A stretch of 8,566 nucleotides of DNA from an uncultured Eubacteriales bacterium (GCA_949286775.1 CASEDW010000169.1:1-8566), one strand, 5' to 3'; positions 1 to 7,007 are shown, counted from the first letter of the stretch. The notes: a model not told the origin generated them from the letters alone. Translations and numbers: made by a program.

Positions 1-912
1 ATTCCAATTGTCATTGAGAATGTCGCGAGCAAGGAACTCCTTATAAACACATCTACAGGAAACACAAGCCCGAACAACGGATTTGAAGTAGGCAGTCTCA
101 CGCCGAATCAGTCTACCGTTACGGTATATGGACCTGAATCTATTATCAACAGTATAGACAGTGTCACTGCTGAAATAGATATCAACGGACTTGATCATGA
201 TGACAGTGTTCAGGCTGATCTCGTATTTATCGATAAAAATCAGGATGTCATTTCAGACGCCATTATCGAAAACGATATAACCTTCGTCGGCGGCAAGCCT
301 GATATTTATGTGGCGGTTGATCTCTGGAGAATTAAATCAGATATCAATTTGAAAATAGACTATACAGGAACTCCGGCAGACGGATTTATGATAGGATCGA
401 TTCTTACGACTCCGGATCAGATTACTCTTGCCGGAACAGACGAAGCGTTAGAGAAGATAGAAGAGAACGACAATTCTATTGAAATTCCGGCTGATTTAAT
501 AGATGTTTCGGGACTTTCAAGCGATAAGCAGATTGAACTTGATCTGACTGAACTGATACCGGAAGATACAAAGATTCCTGTATCTACCAGCAGTAATCTT
601 ATCGTGAATATTACTGTGCTTCCTGTGGGAACAACCGAATTCGCCCTTGACGTCGATAAGATCGAAGTTAAGAATCTCAATCCTGATTATACTGTGTCTT
701 ATGACAAGCAGGAGATCACGTTGAGAGTAAACGGAAGTCTTTCTGAAATTTATAATTTAAGTTCAGGTAACATAAAGGCTTCTATAGATTTAAGCAATTA
801 CAAGACGGGAGATTATACTGTTCCGCTTTCGGTAGAGCTTCCTGACAGCTGCAGTCTTACGGAACAGCCAAGCGTATCAATACATATAAAATCAAACGTC
901 GAAAACCAGTAA
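1..912 (+). CDS. cdaR: YbbR-domain protein, CdaR-like (5' truncated by window edge)
   Basis: The frame is open from base 1 to the TAA at 910-912, giving 303 residues of a protein that starts upstream. A GTG at 310 lies in frame, but there is no ribosome binding site before it and homologous sequence continues upstream, so it is internal. The protein is a chain of YbbR-type repeats of roughly 90-100 residues: about residues 1-100 (contains TVTVYGPESIINSID), 104-210 (contains YTGTPADGFMIGSI, then QITLAGTDEALEKI) and 213-300 (contains EITLRVNGSLSEIYNL). Each shows the family pattern of a Gly-x-Pro-like turn, a beta-strand pair and a V-x-G-x-x-x-x-I strand. In Bacillota such proteins are normally anchored by one N-terminal membrane helix with the repeats outside the cell, and they modulate the diadenylate cyclase CdaA. 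The anchor and any cdaA gene would be upstream, so the CdaR identity is inferred from the family; YbbR-repeat protein is the safe call. Confidence 0.8.
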   Translation: MPIVIENVASKELLINTSTGNTSPNNGFEVGSLTPNQSTVTVYGPESIINSIDSVTAEIDINGLDHDDSVQADLVFIDKNQDVISDAIIENDITFVGGKPDIYVAVDLWRIKSDINLKIDYTGTPADGFMIGSILTTPDQITLAGTDEALEKIEENDNSIEIPADLIDVSGLSSDKQIELDLTELIPEDTKIPVSTSSNLIVNITVLPVGTTEFALDVDKIEVKNLNPDYTVSYDKQEITLRVNGSLSEIYNLSSGNIKASIDLSNYKTGDYTVPLSVELPDSCSLTEQPSVSIHIKSNVENQ

Positions 913-948
913 ACTCAATCAGAAAACTTTAGTTAGGAGATATTCGAA

Positions 949-1866
949 ATGAAACTTTTAGTTACAGGCGTCGCGGGACAGCTGGGTCATGATGTGATGA
1001 ATGAACTTTACAAAAGAGGATATGAAGGCATAGGATCTGATCTCGCGCCTCAGTATTCAGGAATATCAGACGGAAGTCCTGTCACAAAAATGCCTTATAT
1101 AAGTCTTGATATCACGGATAAAAACGCAGTGGAAAAAGCCATTGAAGAAATAAATCCTGATGTGGTTGTACATTGCGCGGCGTGGACGGCAGTCGATCTT
1201 GCCGAGGATGACGATAAAGTTGATGTCGTGAGAAGGGTAAATGTCGACGGTACGAAAAATATCGCCGAGGCCTGTAAAAAAATCGACTGTAAAATGGTCT
1301 ATCTCTCTACAGACTATGTGTTTGACGGCCAGGGAACAGAGCCATGGGATCCTGACTGCAAAGACTACAAACCTTTAAATGTATACGGACAGACGAAACT
1401 TGAAGGAGAACTTGCCGTTTCAGAAACTCTCGATAAATATTTTATAGTTCGAATCGCATGGGTATTCGGACTCAACGGCAAAAACTTCATCAAGACAATG
1501 ATAAACATCGGGAAAACACATGACAGCGTCCGTGTCGTAAACGATCAGATCGGCACGCCTACATATACGCTTGATCTTTCACGGCTTCTGGTGGATATGG
1601 TTGAAACTGACAAATACGGTTATTATCACGCGACAAATGAAGGAGGATACATTTCATGGTACGATTTCTGCTGTGAAATTTACAGACAGTGTTCTCTTTC
1701 AACGAAGGTTATCCCCGTATCTACCGCAGAATACGGTTTGAGTAAAGCCGCGAGACCATTTAACAGCAGACTTGATAAGAAAAAACTTGTCGAAGCCGGA
1801 TTTAAACCCCTTCCCACATGGAAAGACGCTCTTAGCAGATATCTTAAAGAAATAGGAGAGATCTAA
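949..1866 (+). CDS. rfbD: dTDP-4-dehydrorhamnose reductase
   Basis: This 305-residue protein has the usual length and layout of RmlD/RfbD, an extended short-chain dehydrogenase that reduces dTDP-4-dehydro-L-rhamnose to dTDP-L-rhamnose with NAD(P)H in the cytoplasm. Visible signatures are the N-terminal dinucleotide-binding loop GVAGQLG (7-13), the VVHCAAWTAVDLAE strand and helix (73-86), STDYVFDG with the catalytic Thr/Asp region (120-127), the active-site pair Tyr146 and Lys150 in YGQTK, DQIGTPTYT (199-207) and the C-terminal RPFNSRLD (269-276). The start is fixed by AGGAG at 935-939, nine bases before the ATG. The stop overlaps the next start by one base (TAATG), so the two are translationally coupled. 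The other dTDP-rhamnose genes (rfbA, rfbB, rfbC) are not in the window; they may lie elsewhere, or this enzyme may act on a related dTDP-sugar. Confidence 0.93.
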   Translation: MKLLVTGVAGQLGHDVMNELYKRGYEGIGSDLAPQYSGISDGSPVTKMPYISLDITDKNAVEKAIEEINPDVVVHCAAWTAVDLAEDDDKVDVVRRVNVDGTKNIAEACKKIDCKMVYLSTDYVFDGQGTEPWDPDCKDYKPLNVYGQTKLEGELAVSETLDKYFIVRIAWVFGLNGKNFIKTMINIGKTHDSVRVVNDQIGTPTYTLDLSRLLVDMVETDKYGYYHATNEGGYISWYDFCCEIYRQCSLSTKVIPVSTAEYGLSKAARPFNSRLDKKKLVEAGFKPLPTWKDALSRYLKEIGEI

Positions 1867-3242
1867 TGTTAGCCGCATACCAGATCAAAAGAAAAAGAAA
1901 TATAAAAATATTTATTTTTCTTGCAGCTGTATTCACGTTTATTATGTTTTGGGCATGCATACAGCCTCTGAACGCTTCGCCTGACGAAGCCATGCGTTAT
2001 CAGATAGTCGATTTTATTGTGAGACACGGATATCTTCCGGACGGACGTGATCCTGAGATCATAAATGAGACCTGGGGCATTTCATATGGATTTTACCCGA
2101 TTCTCTCATATATGATAATGGCGATTCCCGCAAAGATCGTAAGTCTCTTTACGACTGATCAGTTTGCTGTTCTTATAGCCGCGCGTACAGTAAATGCTGT
2201 TTTCGGAACTGTTTTCGCTTTTCTTGTTTTCAAAATTTCTGAAATGCTTTTTGAAGACAATTCAAAGTATTTATTTACTGTTTTGACGGCGCTGCTTCCG
2301 GGAGTAATATTTGTCCATTCCTATGTAAACAATGATTCGATGGCGCTTCTTGCTACGGCATGGATAGCATATGCATGGATAAAGTCGCTAAAAGAAGGCT
2401 GGACGATCAAAATATGTATACATCTAGCGGCGGCGATTTCAGTATGCGCGTTGTCCTATTATAACGCCTACGGATTTATACTCGTCAGCGTAATTTTCTT
2501 TTTTACGACGATACTTATCGGAAATAAAATTGACAACAAGGCAAAATTTGTCGCGAAACGGACGGCGCTGATTATAATTATAGTCCTTGTCCTTGTCGGA
2601 TGGTGGTTTATAAGAAACTATATGCTCTATGGCGATTTGCTTGGTTCAAAAGTTATAGCGGAATATTCTGAACTTTATGCCGCCGAAGGATTTAAGCCAT
2701 CCCAGAAGCTTACGCTTTCGGATCAGGGAATCGGTGTGCTTGGGCTTTTGCTGTTTCACGGCACGTTTTCAGGAAACTGGACTTTGTCAGTTATCATAAG
2801 TTTTATAGGCACATTCGGTTTTCTGAACGTATTTATGCCGGATTGGATCACAAATATTTATATTGTAATATTCGCGGCCGGCACGATAGGCGTAATAACA
2901 ATGCTCGTCAGAACATTCAGCCTCACGTCAAAAACAGAAAACGGACGCGTTTTTAATAAAAAAGGCGTATTTAACTGGTGTATGCTGTTTGTCATAATCA
3001 TTACGATTGCGCTTTTGATATATTACAATCTGTACAATGATTTTCAGCCCCAGGGCAGATATCTGCTGCCGATGGTCATTCCTTTCATGTACTTTATTAC
3101 ACTTGGAACAAAAAGACTTCTGGAGCTGATAATAAAAAAAGACAGCATACGTCAAAAGGTATATTTTGTACTTTCGGGTCTGTTTGTTTTGACAGTAATT
3201 CTTACGTATGTGATTTCATTTTATCCGGTGTACGTAAGCTAA
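1866..3242 (+). CDS. DUF2142 family polytopic membrane protein (probable glycosyltransferase-like)
   Basis: A 458-residue, strongly hydrophobic protein with about ten predicted membrane helices. Clear ones are near residues 13-31, 73-93, 100-122, 135-150, 157-172, 183-217, 232-248, 288-322, 330-347 and 370-388, with 400-415 and 431-453 at the C-terminus. It matches the DUF2142 pattern: an acidic P-D-E motif just after the first helix (SPDEAMRYQ, 38-46), VNNDSMA (154-160) and the late QGRYLLP motif (396-402). In related membrane glycosyltransferases of the GT-C fold, the acidic pair in the first extracytoplasmic loop is catalytic and uses a polyprenyl-phosphate sugar. That function is inferred for DUF2142, not shown. 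AGGAG at 1854-1858 serves this start from inside rfbD, and the one-base overlap with rfbD supports a shared role in envelope polysaccharide synthesis. No terminator hairpin follows. Confidence 0.8.
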   Translation: MLAAYQIKRKRNIKIFIFLAAVFTFIMFWACIQPLNASPDEAMRYQIVDFIVRHGYLPDGRDPEIINETWGISYGFYPILSYMIMAIPAKIVSLFTTDQFAVLIAARTVNAVFGTVFAFLVFKISEMLFEDNSKYLFTVLTALLPGVIFVHSYVNNDSMALLATAWIAYAWIKSLKEGWTIKICIHLAAAISVCALSYYNAYGFILVSVIFFFTTILIGNKIDNKAKFVAKRTALIIIIVLVLVGWWFIRNYMLYGDLLGSKVIAEYSELYAAEGFKPSQKLTLSDQGIGVLGLLLFHGTFSGNWTLSVIISFIGTFGFLNVFMPDWITNIYIVIFAAGTIGVITMLVRTFSLTSKTENGRVFNKKGVFNWCMLFVIIITIALLIYYNLYNDFQPQGRYLLPMVIPFMYFITLGTKRLLELIIKKDSIRQKVYFVLSGLFVLTVILTYVISFYPVYVS

Positions 3243-3259
3243 AAAAATATATAAAATCA

Positions 3260-3288
3260 TTGACATTTAATTGGTGATAATATATAGT
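3260..3288 (+). promoter_or_regulatory. Sigma-A-type promoter for rpsO
   Basis: A perfect -35 box TTGACA (3260-3265) is followed by a 17-bp spacer and the -10 box TATAGT (3283-3288, five of six consensus bases). The surroundings are AT-rich. Transcription would begin near 3294-3296, giving a leader of about 80 nt before rpsO. The box lies 18 bases after the stop of the preceding gene, with no terminator between, so read-through from upstream may add to it. A GATAAT at 3276-3281 was not used because its spacing from the -35 is only 10 bp. Confidence 0.8.
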
Positions 3289-3294
3289 TTGATT

Positions 3295-3373
3295 TAGCTG
3301 TGGTTCAGGAAAAGGAATCTCCAACCTCTCCTTAACTATAAGCGATAATAATAATTTTACAGGAGGATCTGAA
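3295..3373 (+). promoter_or_regulatory. rpsO mRNA leader, candidate S15 autoregulatory region
   Basis: The untranslated leader is long for a gene with such a strong ribosome binding site (AGGAGG, 3361-3366, seven bases before ATG). It contains two mutually exclusive short pairings. AAGGA at 3312-3316 can pair with TCCTT at 3329-3333, while CTCCT at 3328-3332 can instead pair with AGGAG of the ribosome binding site (3361-3365). GGTT (3302-3305) can also pair with AACC (3323-3326). S15 is known to repress its own messenger through leader structures in several bacteria, and the structures differ between lineages. I do not recognise any described S15 leader class here, so the regulatory role is an inference. 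Confidence 0.35.
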
Positions 3374-3640
3374 ATGATCACAAAAGAAAAAAAACAGGCA
3401 ATTATTAACGAGTACGCACGAACAGAAGGCGACACAGGTTCACCGGAAGTTCAGGTTGCTATCCTTTCAGCTCGTATCAAAGAGCTCACAGAGCATCTTA
3501 AAGTCAACCACAAAGATCATCATTCAAGACGTGGTCTTCTTAAAATGGTTGGTAAGAGACGTGGTCTTCTTGCATATCTCAAGAAAATCGACATCGAGAG
3601 ATATCGTTCACTTATTGAGCGCTTAGGAATCAGAAAATAA
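3374..3640 (+). CDS. rpsO: Ribosomal protein S15
   Basis: An 88-residue protein matching the full length of bacterial S15 (usually 88-89 aa). It is a primary 16S rRNA-binding protein of the 30S platform that binds the h20-h22 junction and contributes to bridge B4 with the large subunit. Visible family signatures are the N-terminal helix, GDTGSPEVQVAILSARI (19-35), the HKDHHSRRGLL core (46-56) and the C-terminal YLKKIDIERYRSLIERLGIRK. The start follows an ideal AGGAGG (3361-3366). It has its own promoter and is directly followed by pnp, a widely conserved gene order. The codon use looks like that of a highly expressed gene, with many GTT, CTT and CGT codons. Confidence 0.98.
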   Translation: MITKEKKQAIINEYARTEGDTGSPEVQVAILSARIKELTEHLKVNHKDHHSRRGLLKMVGKRRGLLAYLKKIDIERYRSLIERLGIRK

Positions 3641-3654
3641 TAATTGTAACTTAC

Positions 3655-3686
3655 TAAGCTGCTTTTCCTTTTGGAGAAGCAGCTTA
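3655..3686 (+). terminator. rpsO-pnp intergenic hairpin, terminator-like but without U-tract
   Basis: Bases 3655-3668 pair with 3673-3686 as a 14-bp stem with one G-U pair and a TTTT loop (stem core AAGCTGCTT / AAGCAGCTT). It begins 15 nt after the rpsO stop. The stem is followed by AAACTGTATT rather than a run of T, so it should terminate poorly. More likely it is a partial attenuator that protects the 3' end of the rpsO messenger while allowing read-through into pnp, or a processing site. Confidence 0.65.
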
Positions 3687-3711
3687 AACTGTATTAACAA
3701 CATTCTATATT
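3683..3711 (+). promoter_or_regulatory. Possible weak promoter for pnp
   Basis: TATATT at 3706-3711 matches the -10 consensus in five of six bases, and lies 17 bp after CTTAAA (3683-3688), which matches the -35 consensus in only three. Start of transcription would fall near 3717-3719, immediately before the long leader duplex that begins at 3721. The position is sensible, but the -35 is poor and AT-rich sequence gives such matches easily. Confidence 0.25.
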
Positions 3712-3720
3712 TAACAATGA

Positions 3721-3803
3721 GCAAGAGAATCCTCCGAGACTACTGAAAAGGGTATCATTTCATCTGACTAATGATATGTTTTTCAGTTGTTTCGGGTTCT
3801 TGC
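3721..3803 (+). promoter_or_regulatory. Long imperfect duplex in the pnp leader, candidate RNase III / PNPase autoregulation site
   Basis: The leader folds back on itself with 32 pairs, five of them G-U. Bases 3721-3727 pair with 3797-3803; after a five-base bulge (3728-3732), 3733-3740 pair with 3789-3796. A T/T mismatch follows, then 3742-3750 pair with 3779-3787. A G/G mismatch follows, then 3752-3759 pair with 3770-3777, leaving a ten-base loop (3760-3769). The duplex ends 15 bases before the pnp ribosome binding site. In E. coli a long pnp leader duplex is cut by RNase III and PNPase then removes the duplexed fragment, which destabilises its own messenger. The same job is inferred here from position and shape only. 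Confidence 0.6.
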
Positions 3804-3829
3804 CATTGCAAATGACAAAGGAGAGAAAA

Positions 3830-5962
3830 ATGGAAGAAAATAAAACATTTTCAACACCGCTTAAAAATGAATATAAGACATATTCAATGGAACTCGCAGG
3901 ACGTACTTTGAAAGTTGATATCGGAAGAGTCGGAAAACAGGCTAACGGATGCGCGTTTATCAGCTACGCGGACACAACGCTTCTGTGCACGGCTACAGCA
4001 TCAGATAAGCCAAGAGAAGGAATCGATTTCTTCCCTCTTTCAGTGGAATACGAAGAAAAAATGTATGCCGTAGGAAAAATCCCGGGCGGATTCAATAAAA
4101 GAGAAGGAAAGGCAAGCGAGCATGCCATCCTTACATCCCGTGTTATCGACAGACCCATGAGACCGCTTTTCCCGAAAGATTACAGAAACGACGTAACTTT
4201 AAGCAATATGGTTATGTCTGTCGACAATCAGGCAAATCCTGAGGTTGTAGCTATGCTCGGTTCAGCTCTTGCTACATGCATATCAGATATTCCGTTTGAC
4301 GGTCCTATCGCAGCGACACAGATCGGTATGCTCGATGGCAAACTTATCGTAAACCCGACACTTGAACAGAATAAAAACTCTGATCTTAAACTTACAGTCG
4401 CTTCAACAAGAGAAAAAGTAATCATGATCGAGGCGGGCGCGAATGAAGTTCCTGAAGACAAGATGATTGAGGCTATTTATCTTGCTCATGACGTAAACGG
4501 CGAGATCATTAAATTCTTTGACAAGATCGTGGCTGAATGCGGAAAAGAAAAACATTCATATGAAAGCTGCGCTATCCCTGAAGAGCTCTTTGCAGCTATA
4601 AAGGAAATTGTTCCTCCTGCTGAAATGGAAGACGCAGTATTTACAGATGAAAAACAGGTTCGTGAGGAAAACATAGCGAAAATAACAGAAAAACTTGAAG
4701 AAGCGTTTGCTGAAAATGAAGAGTGGCTCGCTATTTTAGGTGAAGCCGTATATCAGTATCAGAAAAAGACTGTCAGAAAGATGATTCTCAAAGATCACAA
4801 GAGACCTGACGGAAGAGAAGTTCGCCAGATTCGTCCTCTTGCGGCGGAGATCGATATCATTCCTCGTGTTCATGGTTCAGCTATGTTCACAAGAGGCCAG
4901 ACACAGATCTGCAACGTGGCTACGCTGGCTCCGCTTTCAGAAGCTCAGAGACTCGACGGACTTGATGAATTTGAAACGGAAAAACGCTACATGCACCATT
5001 ACAACTTCCCGGCTTACTCAGTAGGAGAGACAAAACCTTCAAGAGGACCTGGACGCCGTGAGATCGGACATGGAGCGCTTGCTGAAAGAGCCCTCATTCC
5101 TGTACTTCCTTCAACAGAGGAATTCCCTTACGCGATCCGTACAGTATCTGAAACATTTGAGTCTAACGGCTCAACGTCACAGGCTTCAGCCTGCGCGTCT
5201 TCGCTTTCACTTATGGCAGCCGGCGTACCTATTAAAAAACACGTTGCCGGTATTTCATGCGGCCTTGTGACAGGCGATACAGATGACGATTATCTCGTAC
5301 TTACTGATATCCAGGGACTCGAAGACTTCTTTGGAGATATGGACTTTAAGGTTGCCGGAACTCATGACGGTATTACTGCTATCCAGATGGATATCAAGAT
5401 TCACGGCCTTACAAAAGATATTGTCTGCGAAGCGATTTCACGCTGCAAAGAAGCGAGAGAATATATCCTCACAGAGGTCATGGAAAAATGTATTCCTCAG
5501 CCAAGAGCAGAAGTCAGCGAGTACGCTCCTAAGATCATCCAGACACAGATCGATCCTGAAAAGATCGGCGAAGTTGTTGGACAGAGAGGAAAGACAATCA
5601 ATACGATTATTGAAAGAACGGGCGTTAAGATCGATATTAATGACGACGGCTTTGTTTCTATCTGCGGAACAGATAAAGCTATGATGGATAAAGCTCTCGG
5701 ATATATCAAGACGATTGTAACTGACTTTGAAAGAGGACAGATACTGACAGGAACTGTTGTTAGCATCAAAGAATTCGGCGCGTTCATCGAATTTGCTCCA
5801 GGCAAAGAAGGAATGGTACACATTTCGAATATTGCTAAAGAGAGAATCAAGAGAGTCGAGGACGTTCTTACTCTTGGAGACGTAGTTACTGTCGTTTGCC
5901 TTGGAAAAGATAAAATGGGCAGAATCAGCTTCAGCATTAAGGACGTGCCAAATAATAAATAA
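3830..5962 (+). CDS. pnp: Polyribonucleotide nucleotidyltransferase (PNPase)
   Basis: PNPase degrades RNA 3' to 5' by phosphorolysis and acts as a trimer in the cytoplasm. The 710 residues contain the full architecture: first RNase PH domain (about 14-145, with IPGGFNKREG at 84-93 and ILTSRVIDRPMRPLF at 100-114), the helical linker (about 245-320), the second, catalytic RNase PH domain (about 325-555), a KH domain (about 565-625, loop VVGQRGKTI at 582-590) and an S1 domain (about 635-705). Active-site residues are present: RTVSETFESNGSTSQASACA (437-456) for phosphate binding, and Asp499, Asp505 and Lys507 in LEDFFGDMDFK, equivalent to E. coli D486, D492 and K494. ATG 3830 is chosen because AGGAG (3819-3823) lies six bases upstream. 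In-frame ATGs at 3776 and 3812 would add 18 or 6 residues; the first sits inside the leader duplex and neither has a ribosome binding site. Confidence 0.97.
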   Translation: MEENKTFSTPLKNEYKTYSMELAGRTLKVDIGRVGKQANGCAFISYADTTLLCTATASDKPREGIDFFPLSVEYEEKMYAVGKIPGGFNKREGKASEHAILTSRVIDRPMRPLFPKDYRNDVTLSNMVMSVDNQANPEVVAMLGSALATCISDIPFDGPIAATQIGMLDGKLIVNPTLEQNKNSDLKLTVASTREKVIMIEAGANEVPEDKMIEAIYLAHDVNGEIIKFFDKIVAECGKEKHSYESCAIPEELFAAIKEIVPPAEMEDAVFTDEKQVREENIAKITEKLEEAFAENEEWLAILGEAVYQYQKKTVRKMILKDHKRPDGREVRQIRPLAAEIDIIPRVHGSAMFTRGQTQICNVATLAPLSEAQRLDGLDEFETEKRYMHHYNFPAYSVGETKPSRGPGRREIGHGALAERALIPVLPSTEEFPYAIRTVSETFESNGSTSQASACASSLSLMAAGVPIKKHVAGISCGLVTGDTDDDYLVLTDIQGLEDFFGDMDFKVAGTHDGITAIQMDIKIHGLTKDIVCEAISRCKEAREYILTEVMEKCIPQPRAEVSEYAPKIIQTQIDPEKIGEVVGQRGKTINTIIERTGVKIDINDDGFVSICGTDKAMMDKALGYIKTIVTDFERGQILTGTVVSIKEFGAFIEFAPGKEGMVHISNIAKERIKRVEDVLTLGDVVTVVCLGKDKMGRISFSIKDVPNNK

Positions 5963-5980
5963 AAAGAAAGGGCTCTCGGA

Positions 5981-6412
5981 ATGAAAACAATCAAAATTCA
6001 ATATCTCAATGATGAAATAGAAAGATTGCGCTACATTGACGGAAAATCAGATTGGATTGATCTGAGAGCCGCAGAAACAGTTGAGCTTAAAGCCGGAGAG
6101 TTCAAACTTATTCATCTTGGAGTCGCTATGAAACTCCCCCAGGGCTATGAAGCTCATCTTGTTCCGCGCAGCAGCACATTTAAGAATTTCGGAATCATTC
6201 AGACAAATCATATGGGAGTTATAGACGAGTCTTACTGCGGTTCGTCGGACTGGTGGAAAATGCCTGTTTACGCGGTGCGCGATACTGTTATAAATAAAGG
6301 CGATCGTATATGCCAGTTCAGAATAACAGAACATCAGCCACAGATAGTGTTTGAAGAAACAGAACTTTCAGATTGCAGCAGAGGCGGGTTTGGCAGCACA
6401 GGTGTAAAATAA
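5981..6412 (+). CDS. dut: dUTP diphosphatase (trimeric dUTPase)
   Basis: Hydrolyses dUTP to dUMP and pyrophosphate, keeping uracil out of DNA and feeding thymidylate synthesis. At 143 residues it has the normal length of the homotrimeric family, and all five motifs appear in order: DWIDLRA (24-30), PRSST (62-66), GVIDESYCGS (79-88, with Asp82 and the base-stacking Tyr85), GDRICQFR (107-114) and the flexible C-terminal RGGFGSTG (134-141). Two details differ from the textbook enzyme: Cys86 replaces the usual Arg of the Y-R-G in motif 3, and the hydrophilic/aromatic run SSDWWKMPVY follows it. The core catalytic residues remain. It starts 18 nt after pnp with a modest ribosome binding site (AAAGGG, 5967-5972), so it probably depends on pnp transcription. 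Confidence 0.94.
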   Translation: MKTIKIQYLNDEIERLRYIDGKSDWIDLRAAETVELKAGEFKLIHLGVAMKLPQGYEAHLVPRSSTFKNFGIIQTNHMGVIDESYCGSSDWWKMPVYAVRDTVINKGDRICQFRITEHQPQIVFEETELSDCSRGGFGSTGVK

Positions 6413-6445
6413 GGTTTTTATTAAGTATTTAAGGATAAACTATCG

Positions 6446-6982
6446 ATGAAAATCTGGCAGCATTTTAAAACTATTACAGATCATAGAATACGCGTGATGA
6501 TAAAATGCTTTAAAGTAGGTCTTATCTGGCAGGGTCTGACTCATGATCTCTCGAAGTATTCGCCTACGGAGTTTATAGAAGGCTGCAGGTTTTATCAGGG
6601 AGACAGAAGCCCGAATAACAAGGCGCGGGAAGTGACAGGGTATTCCTTCGCATGGCTTCATCATAAAGGCAGAAATAAACATCACTTCGAATATTGGATA
6701 GACTACGACATGAAATCTCCGCGTGTATTGGAGGGGCTTGATATGCCCAGAAAATATATCGCCGAGATGGTCATGGACAGAATAAGCGCCTGCGAGGTCT
6801 ATCAAAAAGAAAACTACACCCAGCGATCCGCGTATGAATATTTTATGAAAGGCAAAGAAAGACACTGGTTTGTGAGCAAAAACACAATGAATGATCTCGA
6901 AATGCTTCTTCTTATGATGGCGGAAAAAGGTCAGAAAGAAACATTCAGATATATAAAGAATGAATATTTGAAAAATAAATAA
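6446..6982 (+). CDS. DUF5662 family protein, possible HD-like metal-dependent hydrolase
   Basis: A 178-residue soluble protein with no signal peptide or membrane helix and a mostly helical pattern. I recognise it as DUF5662 from the block LTHDLSKYSPTEF (31-43) and the HHKGRNKHHFEYW segment (72-84). The spacing of conserved polar residues resembles an HD-type metal site: His13, the pair His33-Asp34, the pairs His72-His73 and His79-His80, Asp86 and Asp111. In HD proteins such residues bind one or two metal ions for phosphate ester hydrolysis. The catalytic role is inferred and no substrate can be named, though lying between dut and an aspartate kinase would not contradict a nucleotide-related function. 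The start has AAGGA at 6431-6435, ten bases upstream. It follows dut by 33 nt and precedes the next gene by 25 nt, so it is likely part of the same transcript. Confidence 0.75.
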   Translation: MKIWQHFKTITDHRIRVMIKCFKVGLIWQGLTHDLSKYSPTEFIEGCRFYQGDRSPNNKAREVTGYSFAWLHHKGRNKHHFEYWIDYDMKSPRVLEGLDMPRKYIAEMVMDRISACEVYQKENYTQRSAYEYFMKGKERHWFVSKNTMNDLEMLLLMMAEKGQKETFRYIKNEYLKNK

Positions 6983-7007
6983 TAAATGTATCAAAGAGGA
7001 TAAAAAT

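Noticed and set aside
310..912. GTG at 310 as the true start of the YbbR protein
   Set aside because: The frame stays open to base 1 and encodes another YbbR-type repeat upstream; there is no ribosome binding site before 310.
3276..3281. GATAAT as the -10 box of the rpsO promoter
   Set aside because: It is 10 bp from TTGACA; TATAGT at 3283-3288 gives the proper 17-bp spacing.
3291..3345. tRNA-like sequence (GGTTC box) upstream of rpsO
   Set aside because: No acceptor stem, anticodon arm or CCA-proximal pairing could be built on either strand; it is messenger leader.
5438..6001. Long antisense open frames opposite the 3' half of pnp
   Set aside because: They lie opposite conserved KH and S1 domain codons, have no ribosome binding site or recognisable domain, and arise from the codon bias of pnp.
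6983..7007. Lysine riboswitch or T-box controlling the aspartate kinase
   Set aside because: Only 25 nt lie between the genes, far too short for either element, and the preceding sequence is coding.
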